Made by a program: the position numbers and the translations under genes
Part shown: piece by piece, positions 9,539 through 18,159 of the stretch
Layout of the letters: every line of letters starts with the position of its first letter
Numbering within the stretch: position 1 is the stretch's first letter
Notes under the pieces: model-generated
Database searches by the model: none
Seen by the model: the letters and a program-made list of their open reading frames with translations, nothing else
Told to the model about the DNA's origin: nothing
Assembly (NCBI GenBank): GCA_002339325.1
Contig: DDKK01000015.1
Location: forward strand, 28,678-92,677
Direction: 5' to 3'
Length of the DNA stretch: 64,000 bases
Origin: Nitrospiraceae bacterium UBA2600
GTDB lineage: Bacteria; Nitrospirota; Thermodesulfovibrionia; Thermodesulfovibrionales; Thermodesulfovibrionaceae

Positions 9539-10537
9539 ATGTCAGAACTGAGAAGAGACCCCGTTTCAGGCCGATGGGTTATTATAGCCATTGAGAGAGG
9601 GAAAAGGCCTTCAGACTTTACTCCACTAAGCCAAAAGAGAAAAATGATGGGATTCTGCCCCTTTTGCCCCGGTAACGAACACACTGCCCCAAATGAGATT
9701 ATTGCTTTCAGACCGCCCAACACAGCACCAAATACGCCTGGCTGGACACTTAGAGTTGTCCCCAATAAATTCCCTGCCCTCCAGATTCATGGTGAACTTA
9801 ACAAAAGAGGAGAAGGAATATACGATAAAATGAACGGCATCGGTGCCCATGAGGTAATCATTGAAACTCCTGACCACTTAGCATCTCTTTCAACCATGTC
9901 CCAGAAAGCTGTTGAGGATGTCCTGTGGGCATACTACTTCAGAATTACCGATTTAAAGAAAGATGTTAGGTTTAAATATGTCCTAATATTTAAAAACGAG
10001 GGAGAATCAGCAGGAGCTACTATTGAGCACTCCCATAGCCAATTAATAGCCCTTCCTGTTGTTCCCCATCATGTAACCGAAGAGATGACTAACTCAAAAA
10101 GGTATTTTGAACTGCGAGACAGATGCTTACTGTGTGATATAATAGCCCAAGAACTCGAGACAGATAAGAGAATAATTTACCAAAATGACTCTTATATAGT
10201 TCTTGCACCATTTGCACCAAGAGAACCCTTTGAAACCTGGATTTTGCCGAAAAGACACGAATCAAAATTTGAGCCCAAAGACAAATCCTTTGCATTACTT
10301 GCAGAAGCACTACAGATAACTTTAAGAAAACTCGATGCTCTCCTTGAAACACCGCCTTATAACTATGTCCTTCATACCTCTCCTTTTAATGATGAAGTAA
10401 ATGATTATTACCACTGGCATATTGAGATTATTCCCAAATTAACTAAAACTGCTGGTTTTGAATGGGGCTCTGGCTTTTTCATAAACCCTACACCTCCAGA
10501 AGAGGCAGCTAAGTTCATGAGAGAGGCAAAAATATGA
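9539..10537 (+). CDS. galT: Galactose-1-phosphate uridylyltransferase-like protein
   Basis: This is a HIT-superfamily nucleotidyltransferase that exchanges sugar-1-phosphates with UDP-sugars or, in related enzymes, ADP-sugars. It has 332 residues, the usual length. Features seen are the zinc-site CPFC (40-43), the active-site HSHSQ (about 164-168, in place of the HPHGQ of the E. coli enzyme), a second CLLC pair and the C-terminal YYHWHIEIIP. GGAGG precedes the ATG. It overlaps glgA by 4 bases, so it probably feeds sugar nucleotides into glycogen or related glucan metabolism. The HSHSQ variant means that ADP-glucose-type specificity cannot be excluded. Confidence 0.88.
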   Translation: MSELRRDPVSGRWVIIAIERGKRPSDFTPLSQKRKMMGFCPFCPGNEHTAPNEIIAFRPPNTAPNTPGWTLRVVPNKFPALQIHGELNKRGEGIYDKMNGIGAHEVIIETPDHLASLSTMSQKAVEDVLWAYYFRITDLKKDVRFKYVLIFKNEGESAGATIEHSHSQLIALPVVPHHVTEEMTNSKRYFELRDRCLLCDIIAQELETDKRIIYQNDSYIVLAPFAPREPFETWILPKRHESKFEPKDKSFALLAEALQITLRKLDALLETPPYNYVLHTSPFNDEVNDYYHWHIEIIPKLTKTAGFEWGSGFFINPTPPEEAAKFMREAKI

Positions 10538-11997
10538 AGATAGCAATTGTCTCTGCCGAAGCCCTTCCTTTTTCAAAAACAGGAGGACTTGGAGATGTTG
10601 TTGGTGCACTATTTAAGGAATTACTGAAAGCAGGCATAGATGTAAAACTATTTCTACCCTATTATCGTATAACAAAAAATAACCTATTAGATAATACAGA
10701 AAACACAGGAATTGTATATGGCGTGACTATTGGAAAAGAAAAAAAATTTGGCGCTGTTCGAAGCCTCAGAGCAACGATTGATAGCGAAGGTGAACTAACT
10801 TTTAAACCTGACAAAGCAGGAAATATTTACTTTGTGGAACATAATGATTTCTTTGATAGAGACCAGCTTTATGGAACAAGTTACGGAGAATATTTAGATA
10901 ATGCCGAGAGGTTTATCTTTTTTTCAAGAGCAATCCTTGAAATGTGTCGAATACTCGATTTAAAATTTGAAATAATTCATTGTCATGACTGGCACACTGC
11001 TCTTATTCCTCTTTATCTGAAAACCCTATATAAAGAATGTATGTGCTTTGAGAGAACATCCACTATTCTCACTATTCATAATCTCGGATATCAAGGAGTA
11101 TTTCCGAGAGAAAAGCTCGAATTAACGGGATTTGGTTGGGAGATGTTTCACATTGACTGTTTAGAATTTTATGGAATGATTAATTTTCTTAAAGCTGGTA
11201 TTTTCAATGCAGATGTTATAACTACCGTAAGCCCAACATATGCAAAGGAAATACTAACGCCAGAGTATGGTTTTGGACTCGACGGAGTATTAAAAAAAAG
11301 GCAGGACAAATTAATAGGAATTTTAAATGGTATAGACTACAACATATGGGATCCAGAAAGGGATGTTAATATAGTAAAAAATTATGGAATGGGCAATTTT
11401 AATGATAAAATTCAGAACAAAGAAGAACTCTTAAAAATAACAAAATTAAAATGCCCAATAGACTCTCCTCTCATTGCCTTCATCGGAAGAATGGTCACCC
11501 AGAAGGGTGTAGATTTACTGGCTGAAGCAGTGCCCAAACTAATAGAAAGGGGGATAAATTTTATCTTTGAAGGCACGGGTGAACATTATTATGAGTCAAA
11601 AATCAAGGAACTTGAAAATTCTTTCCCTAAAAATATTTATGCCTTCATAGGCTTTGACGAAGTGTTAGCTCATAAAATTTATGCTGGCGCTGATGCAATC
11701 ATAATACCATCAAGATACGAACCCTGTGGGCTAAGTCAGTTAATAGCAATGAGATATGGAACTATACCCCTTTGCAGAAAAACAGGAGGTCTTGCAGATA
11801 CTGTTGAAGACGGGATTACGGGCTTTCTTTTCTCCGAATATAAAGTAGATGAACTCATATCAATGGTAAATCGCTTCATGGAAGTTTATCAAAGAGAAGA
11901 ACAGTTTAAAGCAATGATACTGAATGCAATGAGCAAAGACTTTTCTTGGGAAAAAGCCTGCCTGAGATACATGGAGTTATACAGGAGCATAAGGTAA
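10534..11997 (+). CDS. glgA: Glycogen (starch) synthase, ADP/UDP-glucose type, GT5
   Basis: This enzyme transfers glucose from a nucleotide-glucose to the non-reducing end of alpha-1,4-glucan. It has 487 residues, normal for GT5. The N-terminal substrate loop is SKTGGLGDVVGAL (KTGG at 15-18). The middle of the protein has HCHDWHTALIP and the C-terminal Rossmann domain has PSRYEPCGLSQL, the catalytic Glu-containing loop. It overlaps galT by 4 bases upstream, and its stop codon shares a base with the start of the next gene (TAATG). This places storage-glucan synthesis in one operon with a sensory kinase. Confidence 0.95.
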   Translation: MKIAIVSAEALPFSKTGGLGDVVGALFKELLKAGIDVKLFLPYYRITKNNLLDNTENTGIVYGVTIGKEKKFGAVRSLRATIDSEGELTFKPDKAGNIYFVEHNDFFDRDQLYGTSYGEYLDNAERFIFFSRAILEMCRILDLKFEIIHCHDWHTALIPLYLKTLYKECMCFERTSTILTIHNLGYQGVFPREKLELTGFGWEMFHIDCLEFYGMINFLKAGIFNADVITTVSPTYAKEILTPEYGFGLDGVLKKRQDKLIGILNGIDYNIWDPERDVNIVKNYGMGNFNDKIQNKEELLKITKLKCPIDSPLIAFIGRMVTQKGVDLLAEAVPKLIERGINFIFEGTGEHYYESKIKELENSFPKNIYAFIGFDEVLAHKIYAGADAIIIPSRYEPCGLSQLIAMRYGTIPLCRKTGGLADTVEDGITGFLFSEYKVDELISMVNRFMEVYQREEQFKAMILNAMSKDFSWEKACLRYMELYRSIR

Positions 11998-14606
11998 TGA
12001 GAGAAAGGCAGGCATTATTTGAACTAATTAAACTCCTTGAAATTTCTGATGATATAGATATTCTTCTCGAAAGACTTATATACCACATCTCCCAGCTAAT
12101 GAATGCACAAGGTGCAGTCTTAAGATTGTTAAAAAATGATTTTTTATACGTAGAGGCGACCTATAACATTGATACGGATAAAACCATTACAGGTCGGGAT
12201 GAAGGACTTTGCGGAGAAGTTATCAGAGAGGGAAGAGTAAAAATTTTTAATGCCGAACAATTGAAAAACAAGGAAGTTGACATCCCTGCCTACTCTGCCA
12301 TATGTATACCCCTAAAGGTTCAGGAAGAAGTAACGGGAGCGATAATAGTATACAATAAGATTGATTCCGAAGAAGGCTATGCTGAGTTTTCTGAAGAAGA
12401 CATATCTCTTGGAGAGCTATTCTCTGGCGTTGCCTCTCTCATAATTCTCAAATCTCTCCAGTTCAAAGAGTTAAAAGACAGAGAGACCCAGACAGTCAAA
12501 GCAATGTCGCAAATTGAAGAACTCAGAAGCTACCTTGAAAGTCTCATACAGAGCTCTGCCGATGCAATAATTGCAACTGACCTTGACAACGTTGTAACAG
12601 CCTGGAATCAAGGAGCGGAAAACATATTTGGATATCAAAACAGTGAAGTTATTGAAAAACCTTTTCCTGTAATACCCGATTTTCTTCATGACGTTGAAAG
12701 ATTTTATTTTGAAAGAGTCAAAAATGGAGAGACACTAAAAGACATTGATACGGTTATGATGACCCGAGAGGGCAAGCTTATCGAGGTAAGCCTAACCATG
12801 TCTCCGATTAAAAACTCTAAAGGTCAGATAATCGGAGTAAGTAGAATAATCAGAGATATAACAGAAAAGAAAAAACTCGAAAGAGACCTTATAAGACGTA
12901 ATGAAGAGTTGACAAAAATACTTTTTGTAAGCTCTGCTGTAAGGAGCACTCTTGAGCTTAACAGTCTCCTCAGAATGATTCTCACTGTAATTACAATGGG
13001 CGAAGGACTCGGATTCAATAGAGCTGTTCTGTTTTTAATTGACGAAGACGAAAATACGCTAAAAGGTGTAATGGCTGTAGGTCCGTCAAGTTATGAAGAG
13101 GCATGGCAGATATGGTCAAGCATGGCAAAGGAGAAGAAAACCCTATTTGATGTGCTTGATGAACTCAGCAAGAAAGAGTTTGAATCGGATAGCTTTCTTG
13201 AAAGGCTGTGTAAAAACATCTCCATTCCTCTCGATGAAAATACTCCCATTGTAAGAGCTGTTAAAGAAGGCAAAGTTTTCAACATTAGAGATATTCAGAA
13301 GGAAGATGCAGATACAATAATCGTACAGCAGTTGGGCAGTCAGGCCTATGCTGTAGTGCCACTTATCTCTAAAGATAAGGCGATTGGAGCTGTATGGGTT
13401 GACAATTTTTATACAAAAAAGCCCATAACAGACCAAGATATAAATTTTCTAAAAGGCTTTGCTGACCAAGTGGCAGGAGCAATAGAAAATGCAAGAGTAT
13501 TTGAAAAAATCGAACAGGCCGAAAAAGAACTTGAAATGCTCTTCAACTCTATCACTGATTTGATATATTACACCGATGACAACTTTAACATAAAAAAAGC
13601 CAATCGTTCTTTCTTAAATAAACTTAACTTAAAAGAAAGCGAAGTGCTTGGAAAAAAATGCTTTAAATTAATCCATAAAATGAATCAACCACCAAAAGAC
13701 TGTCCCCATAAAAAAGCTTTAGAGTTGGGTAGAGCTGTAGTAAATGAAATAGAGGAAAATTATCTTGATGGTGTCTATTTACTGTCAAGTTCTCCCATAT
13801 TTGACAGAGCAGGCAATCTAATAGGCACCATAAATGTGGCAAAAAACACCACTGAACTTAAAAATTTAAAGGAAAAAATCTCATCAATGGAAAAAATGGC
13901 AGCCTTAGGTGAGATGGCGGCAAAAGTTGCCCATGAGATAAGAAATCCCCTTCTTGCCATTGGTGGATTTGCAAAAAGACTAAATAAGGAAATAACGGAT
14001 GAAAAATTGAAAGAATATATTAGAGTTATAGTGGAAGAAACAAGAAGGCTCGAAAAAATACTCAATGAAACGCTAAGCTTTGTAAGACCCCAGCCTTCAC
14101 CAAAGATATTTTTCAAAATTAACGACTTAATAGCTGATATAGCTAATCTCACTGAGGCAACTCTAAGAGACAACAATAATAGATTGTTTATACATGTTGA
14201 AGAAGAGATTTCCATCTTGGGCAGCTATGATAAGTTAAAAGAGGTTTTACTTAATCTTGTAAACAATGCCAATGAAGCGACGAAAAATGGAAAAATAACT
14301 GTTAGAGTGAAAAAACAACTGAAAAATCCTGACGATGAACAAGGAGAAGGTGAATTTTGTATCATTGAAGTAGAAGATACAGGCACAGGAATTTCTCGAG
14401 AAAATCTAAAAAAAATTTTCAACCCCTTTTTCACCACAAAAATAAGCGGAACAGGCTTAGGACTTCCAATTTCAAAGAAAATAATTGAAGAGCATGGTGG
14501 TATAATTAAAGTAGAAAGCGAAGAGAATAAGGGAACCATATTTAGAATTTATCTGCCAATTATTAAGCAAGGAGGTAATGGTAATGAAAATAATGGTAGT
14601 AGATGA
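11997..14606 (+). CDS. Multi-domain PAS/GAF sensor histidine kinase, soluble
   Basis: This is a cytoplasmic sensor kinase with no membrane segment, 869 residues. In order it has a GAF-like domain (about 15-150), PAS (about 175-300, ending in the typical GVSRIIRDITEKK), a second GAF (about 305-490), a second PAS (about 500-620, with CFKLIH and a CP pair), HisKA with AAKVAHEIRNP (His near 646) and HATPase with GTGLGLPISKK. The frame is open further back to 11946, but the ATG at 11997 has AAGG at a good distance and fits the TAATG coupling to glgA. It overlaps the following response regulator by 23 bases, so the two are likely partners. The ligand is unknown. Confidence 0.9.
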   Translation: MRERQALFELIKLLEISDDIDILLERLIYHISQLMNAQGAVLRLLKNDFLYVEATYNIDTDKTITGRDEGLCGEVIREGRVKIFNAEQLKNKEVDIPAYSAICIPLKVQEEVTGAIIVYNKIDSEEGYAEFSEEDISLGELFSGVASLIILKSLQFKELKDRETQTVKAMSQIEELRSYLESLIQSSADAIIATDLDNVVTAWNQGAENIFGYQNSEVIEKPFPVIPDFLHDVERFYFERVKNGETLKDIDTVMMTREGKLIEVSLTMSPIKNSKGQIIGVSRIIRDITEKKKLERDLIRRNEELTKILFVSSAVRSTLELNSLLRMILTVITMGEGLGFNRAVLFLIDEDENTLKGVMAVGPSSYEEAWQIWSSMAKEKKTLFDVLDELSKKEFESDSFLERLCKNISIPLDENTPIVRAVKEGKVFNIRDIQKEDADTIIVQQLGSQAYAVVPLISKDKAIGAVWVDNFYTKKPITDQDINFLKGFADQVAGAIENARVFEKIEQAEKELEMLFNSITDLIYYTDDNFNIKKANRSFLNKLNLKESEVLGKKCFKLIHKMNQPPKDCPHKKALELGRAVVNEIEENYLDGVYLLSSSPIFDRAGNLIGTINVAKNTTELKNLKEKISSMEKMAALGEMAAKVAHEIRNPLLAIGGFAKRLNKEITDEKLKEYIRVIVEETRRLEKILNETLSFVRPQPSPKIFFKINDLIADIANLTEATLRDNNNRLFIHVEEEISILGSYDKLKEVLLNLVNNANEATKNGKITVRVKKQLKNPDDEQGEGEFCIIEVEDTGTGISRENLKKIFNPFFTTKISGTGLGLPISKKIIEEHGGIIKVESEENKGTIFRIYLPIIKQGGNGNENNGSR

Positions 14607-14943
14607 TGAAAAAAACATTCTTATGCTATATCAAACAGAGCTTGAAGAGGAGGGATATGAGGTAGTAGCAGCAAATTCGGGCAAAGAAGCTCTTGAACTT
14701 TTTGATAAAGAAAAACCTGATTTGGTAACCCTTGATATAATGATGCCTGATATTGACGGCATTCAGGTTTTAAGACAGCTCAAACAAAAAGCTCCCAATA
14801 CGCCTGTGATAATGCTAACAGCCTATGACTACAGAGACGACTTCTCTGTATGGGCATCGGATGCATATGTAGTAAAATCCTCTGATTTAGGCGCTCTAAA
14901 AGAGACAATTAAGCAAATTGCTGAAAAGTTTGGAATAAAATGA
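14584..14943 (+). CDS. Single-domain (CheY-like) response regulator
   Basis: This is a stand-alone receiver domain of 119 residues with no output domain. The acidic pocket is VVDDEKN, the phosphoacceptor is Asp51 (VTLDIMMPD), and the conserved Thr and Lys are in IMLTAY and VVKSSD. An ATG lies two codons earlier at 14578, but the AGGAGG at 14570-14575 is spaced correctly for 14584. It is coupled to the PAS/GAF kinase upstream and to the M16 peptidase downstream (ATGA overlap). It probably works by protein-protein contact or as a phosphorelay intermediate. Confidence 0.93.
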   Translation: MKIMVVDDEKNILMLYQTELEEEGYEVVAANSGKEALELFDKEKPDLVTLDIMMPDIDGIQVLRQLKQKAPNTPVIMLTAYDYRDDFSVWASDAYVVKSSDLGALKETIKQIAEKFGIK

Positions 14944-16238
14944 AAAAGCTTGCCATAGCCTTTCTTTTTATATTAACATTTCCCGTTATGGCAATCGGAC
15001 AGCTTTCGGAAGAAGTATTTAAGAACGGTATAAAGCTTATTACAATAGAAGACCACTCGTCTCCTGTGGCTACTTTTCAAGTATGGTATAAAGTAGGCTC
15101 AATTGATGAAGACGAGGGGAAATCAGGGATAAGTCATTTACTTGAACACCTGATGTTCAGAGGAAGCAAAAAATATCCGGGAAATGTGTTCTCTAAAATC
15201 ATTCAAGCCAATGGTGGAGTTGACAATGCTTTTACCACTAAAGACTATACAGTCTACTTTCAAAAACTTGCTGCATCAAAATTAGGCATATCTATTGACC
15301 TTGAGAGTGATAGAATGGAGAATCTTTTATTGCAAAAGGAAGACTTTGAACTAGAGAAAAAAATAGTGCTTGAAGAACGAAGGCAAAGATATGAAGACAA
15401 TCCTGAAAGCTTGCTTATCGAAGAGGTTATAGGTTTAGCTTTTAAGGTTCATCCCTACAGAAGACCAATAATCGGCTGGACAGAAGATATTAAATCAATT
15501 ACCTTTGAGGATATAAAAAATCACTATCGCAAATACTACTGTCCTGAAAACTCATTCATAATTGTAGCTGGAGACATAGATAAAAAAAGGATAACTGAAG
15601 AAATCAGAGAAAAATTTGAAAAAATCTCTTCATGTAAAAATAAATCGATGCCTAAAATTCTTTATGAGCCAAAACAGTATGGAGAAAAAAGAGTAATAAT
15701 TAAAAAACAAACTCATCTTCCCATGTTAGTCCTCGCATATAAAGTGCCTGCCTATCCTAATCCAGATAGTCTATCTCTCGAGATATTAAGCACAATCTTA
15801 GGAGAGGGGAAAAGCTCAAGACTTTACAGAAAATTAGTTAATGAGACTGGATTAGCAGTAGATGTAAGCAGTTCAAACTCACCATTAAGCAGAGACGGAT
15901 TTTTATTTTTCATAGTTGCCTCTGTAAAGGACGTTGAAAAAATTTCAGAAGTCGAAAAAATCATTAAAAATGAAATAGAAAGGCTTAAAACTGAAAAAGT
16001 ATCTGAAAGAGAACTGGAAAAGGCAAAAAATCAGGTAGAAGCTGCTTTCCTGTTTAGTCAGGACTCTGTTTTCGGTCATGCATTGTTAATAGGCAGATTT
16101 GAAATTCTTGGCAACTGGAGAATGATTGAAAAATATAGGGAGGAAATTGCAAAAGTCTCTCCTAAAGACATACAAGATGGAGTTAATAAATATTTAAATG
16201 AAGAGAATTTAACCGTAGGAGTTTTGCTTCCGCAATGA
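14940..16238 (+). CDS. M16 family zinc peptidase, catalytically competent subunit, exported
   Basis: This is a pitrilysin/MPP-type M16 peptidase of 432 residues with an N-terminal signal peptide (hydrophobic 4-18). The inverted zinc motif HLLEH is intact (His66, Glu69, His70), with the third acidic ligand expected in the EKKIVLEERRQR region. The gene overlaps the response regulator (ATGA) and the next M16 gene (ATGA). Such neighbouring pairs usually form a heterodimer of an active chain and an inactive chain. It is likely periplasmic and may degrade peptides or process exported proteins. The substrate is unknown. Confidence 0.92.
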   Translation: MKKLAIAFLFILTFPVMAIGQLSEEVFKNGIKLITIEDHSSPVATFQVWYKVGSIDEDEGKSGISHLLEHLMFRGSKKYPGNVFSKIIQANGGVDNAFTTKDYTVYFQKLAASKLGISIDLESDRMENLLLQKEDFELEKKIVLEERRQRYEDNPESLLIEEVIGLAFKVHPYRRPIIGWTEDIKSITFEDIKNHYRKYYCPENSFIIVAGDIDKKRITEEIREKFEKISSCKNKSMPKILYEPKQYGEKRVIIKKQTHLPMLVLAYKVPAYPNPDSLSLEILSTILGEGKSSRLYRKLVNETGLAVDVSSSNSPLSRDGFLFFIVASVKDVEKISEVEKIIKNEIERLKTEKVSERELEKAKNQVEAAFLFSQDSVFGHALLIGRFEILGNWRMIEKYREEIAKVSPKDIQDGVNKYLNEENLTVGVLLPQ

Positions 16239-17551
16239 AGTTAAGGCAAATCTTCGTAATATTTTTAATATTTATTTTTTTTCTCGTAAACTATGTTTCG
16301 GCAGGAGAGGAAGAAATGAAATTTAAAACTATACAACTGACAAATGGTGCTAAAATTAAACATCTCTATCGTAAAAACATTCCCATTGTGTATATGACTG
16401 TTTTGATACCCGCTTCACCATTGCAGGAAGTAAAGACCTCTCAAGCATATCTCACAGCCCATCTATTAACGCATGGCACAAAAAATCGTTCAGCCAGGCA
16501 GATAGAAGATGAATTAGACTTTTACGCCATATCCATTGATAAAAAAGTTACCTATGATTATACAATACTAACTGTTGCTACAACTAAAAAATATCTAAAA
16601 AATGCCTTAGAGCTTTTCTTTGACGTTCTAAAAAATCCAGACTTTCCTGAAGAAGAGTTTAAAAAAGAGGTCTCTATACTTGAAAAATCCCTACTTCAGA
16701 TGGAAAAAGAGCCTTCCTTTATAGCAAACAAAAGGTTCCTATCAGAGCTATTCGACAACCATCCATATGGAAGACCCGTTGAAGGATTACCGGAGAATTT
16801 AAAAAATCTAAAAAGGGAAGACATCTTAGAATTTTACAATAACTTTTACAAACCAGACAGAATGATTTTTTCATTCGTAGGAGATATCAATGAAAAAGAG
16901 CTCTCAGAAATAAAGAGCAATTTCATAGAAAAATGGAACGGTAAGAGTTTTGATAGAAAAATTAATCCCATAACCTCAGCTAAAAGGCAGTCTCCAAAAG
17001 AGACGTTCATCAAGAGAGATGACCTCACACAGTCAACTATCGTCCTGGGCTTTGAGGGTATTAGTAGAGAAGACCCAGACTTCTATGCGTTCAGTCTTAT
17101 GAACTATATTCTCGGAGGTGGCGGACTTACATCAAGGCTTGCCAAAAATATTAGAGAAGAACAAGGGCTTGCCTACTCAATCTATAGTACCTTTAGCCCC
17201 TATCTATTACCTGGAGCTTTTTCAATCGAGGTTAAAACAAAAAGAGAAAACACTGATAGAGTTGTTAAAATGATAGTTAAAGAGTTAGAGGAACTCAAAC
17301 ACAAGGGAGTTAGCGATGAAGAGCTTAGAGATGCAAAAGCATTTCTTATTGGAAGCTTTCCTATGAGAATTGACAGCTTAAGAAAGATAAGCGAATTTCT
17401 TGTAGTAACCGACTTCTACCGGCTCGGAGATGACTATATTAAGAAATATCCCGAATACATAGAAAAAGTTACCAAAGAAGAAATAAAGAGAGTAGCAAAT
17501 AAATTTATTCAGGATAAATCTTATATACTCGTAATAGTCGGCAACAAATAG
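16235..17551 (+). CDS. M16 family peptidase-like protein, inactive partner, exported
   Basis: This is the second half of the M16 pair, 438 residues, with a signal peptide or N-terminal membrane anchor (IFVIFLIFIFFLVNYVSA). Where the zinc motif should be it reads HLLTH (His76, Thr79, His80), so the catalytic Glu is replaced by Thr and the chain should be proteolytically inactive. The C-terminal half keeps the substrate-binding RxxxxLAYSIYS-type segment (EEQGLAYSIYST) common in non-catalytic subunits. Family knowledge makes it the substrate-binding partner of the preceding protein. It is the last gene of the galT-glgA operon. Confidence 0.9.
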   Translation: MKLRQIFVIFLIFIFFLVNYVSAGEEEMKFKTIQLTNGAKIKHLYRKNIPIVYMTVLIPASPLQEVKTSQAYLTAHLLTHGTKNRSARQIEDELDFYAISIDKKVTYDYTILTVATTKKYLKNALELFFDVLKNPDFPEEEFKKEVSILEKSLLQMEKEPSFIANKRFLSELFDNHPYGRPVEGLPENLKNLKREDILEFYNNFYKPDRMIFSFVGDINEKELSEIKSNFIEKWNGKSFDRKINPITSAKRQSPKETFIKRDDLTQSTIVLGFEGISREDPDFYAFSLMNYILGGGGLTSRLAKNIREEQGLAYSIYSTFSPYLLPGAFSIEVKTKRENTDRVVKMIVKELEELKHKGVSDEELRDAKAFLIGSFPMRIDSLRKISEFLVVTDFYRLGDDYIKKYPEYIEKVTKEEIKRVANKFIQDKSYILVIVGNK

Positions 17552-17556
17552 CTTTT

Positions 17557-18102
17557 TTACACAGGCTTTCTATCAAAGAAGATATTCTTTCCTTTAACGC
17601 TGAGAGGAACTCCAAAAATCATCTGTCCATCAATCAATCCAAGCTTCTTTGCTGCCACACCTATTGTATACATAATTCTGTTGTCAACACCAAGCTCCTT
17701 TGCAACGGAAACTAAAGAGCCTAATGCTATACCAAGGTCTACAGCTCTTATAGTGCATACAGGGCCTGCGTAATCGAGGTTATTTCCTTTTTGTTTCAAG
17801 ATTGAATTGCAGTCGTATCCACAGGCACCACAGTTTACTCCCGCTGGTTTTTTAAAATTGAGAGCAATAAGAATAACTGCCTCGGCATCCCTTACATTTT
17901 GAGCATCTCGTTTAAAAAATTTATAAGCCTCTCCTCTATCTCCGATTATATCCATCTCTAAGGCAAGTTTTTCTTTCTCTTCTGAAGACAAAATACCCAT
18001 AATAATTTCATCTTCACCCTTTGCCTTAGGCGCTGTTCTTGCTGATACAAGCATTATCTTTGCAATTGTTTCAACAATCTCTGTCTCAGGATTTAACTGC
18101 AT
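17557..18102 (-). CDS. DUF2148-type ferredoxin-domain protein
   Basis: This is a 181-residue protein of the DUF2148 ferredoxin-like family, found in many anaerobes with no established reaction. The cysteines fall in CGACGYDC and one more Cys in VCTIRAVDLG, consistent with an iron-sulfur cluster. ATG at 18102 is chosen because GGAGG lies 7 bases upstream; GTG and TTG codons just before it are too close to that site. It is divergent from uvrA across a gap of about 55 bases and convergent with the M16 pair. Its role is probably redox, but this cannot be specified from the sequence. Confidence 0.7.
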   Translation of the reverse strand: MQLNPETEIVETIAKIMLVSARTAPKAKGEDEIIMGILSSEEKEKLALEMDIIGDRGEAYKFFKRDAQNVRDAEAVILIALNFKKPAGVNCGACGYDCNSILKQKGNNLDYAGPVCTIRAVDLGIALGSLVSVAKELGVDNRIMYTIGVAAKKLGLIDGQMIFGVPLSVKGKNIFFDRKPV

Positions 18103-18123
18103 CAACACACCTCCAATTCAAAG

Positions 18124-18154
18124 TTGATAAGTTATTTTAACATAGAGTTACAAT
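18124..18154 (+). promoter_or_regulatory. Promoter of uvrA, probably leaderless
   Basis: TTGATA (18124-18129) and TACAAT (18149-18154) are separated by 19 bases, slightly long. The -10 ends only 5 bases before the uvrA ATG, and no Shine-Dalgarno sequence is present, so the mRNA would begin at or near the start codon. Confidence 0.45.
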
Positions 18155-18159
18155 AAAAG

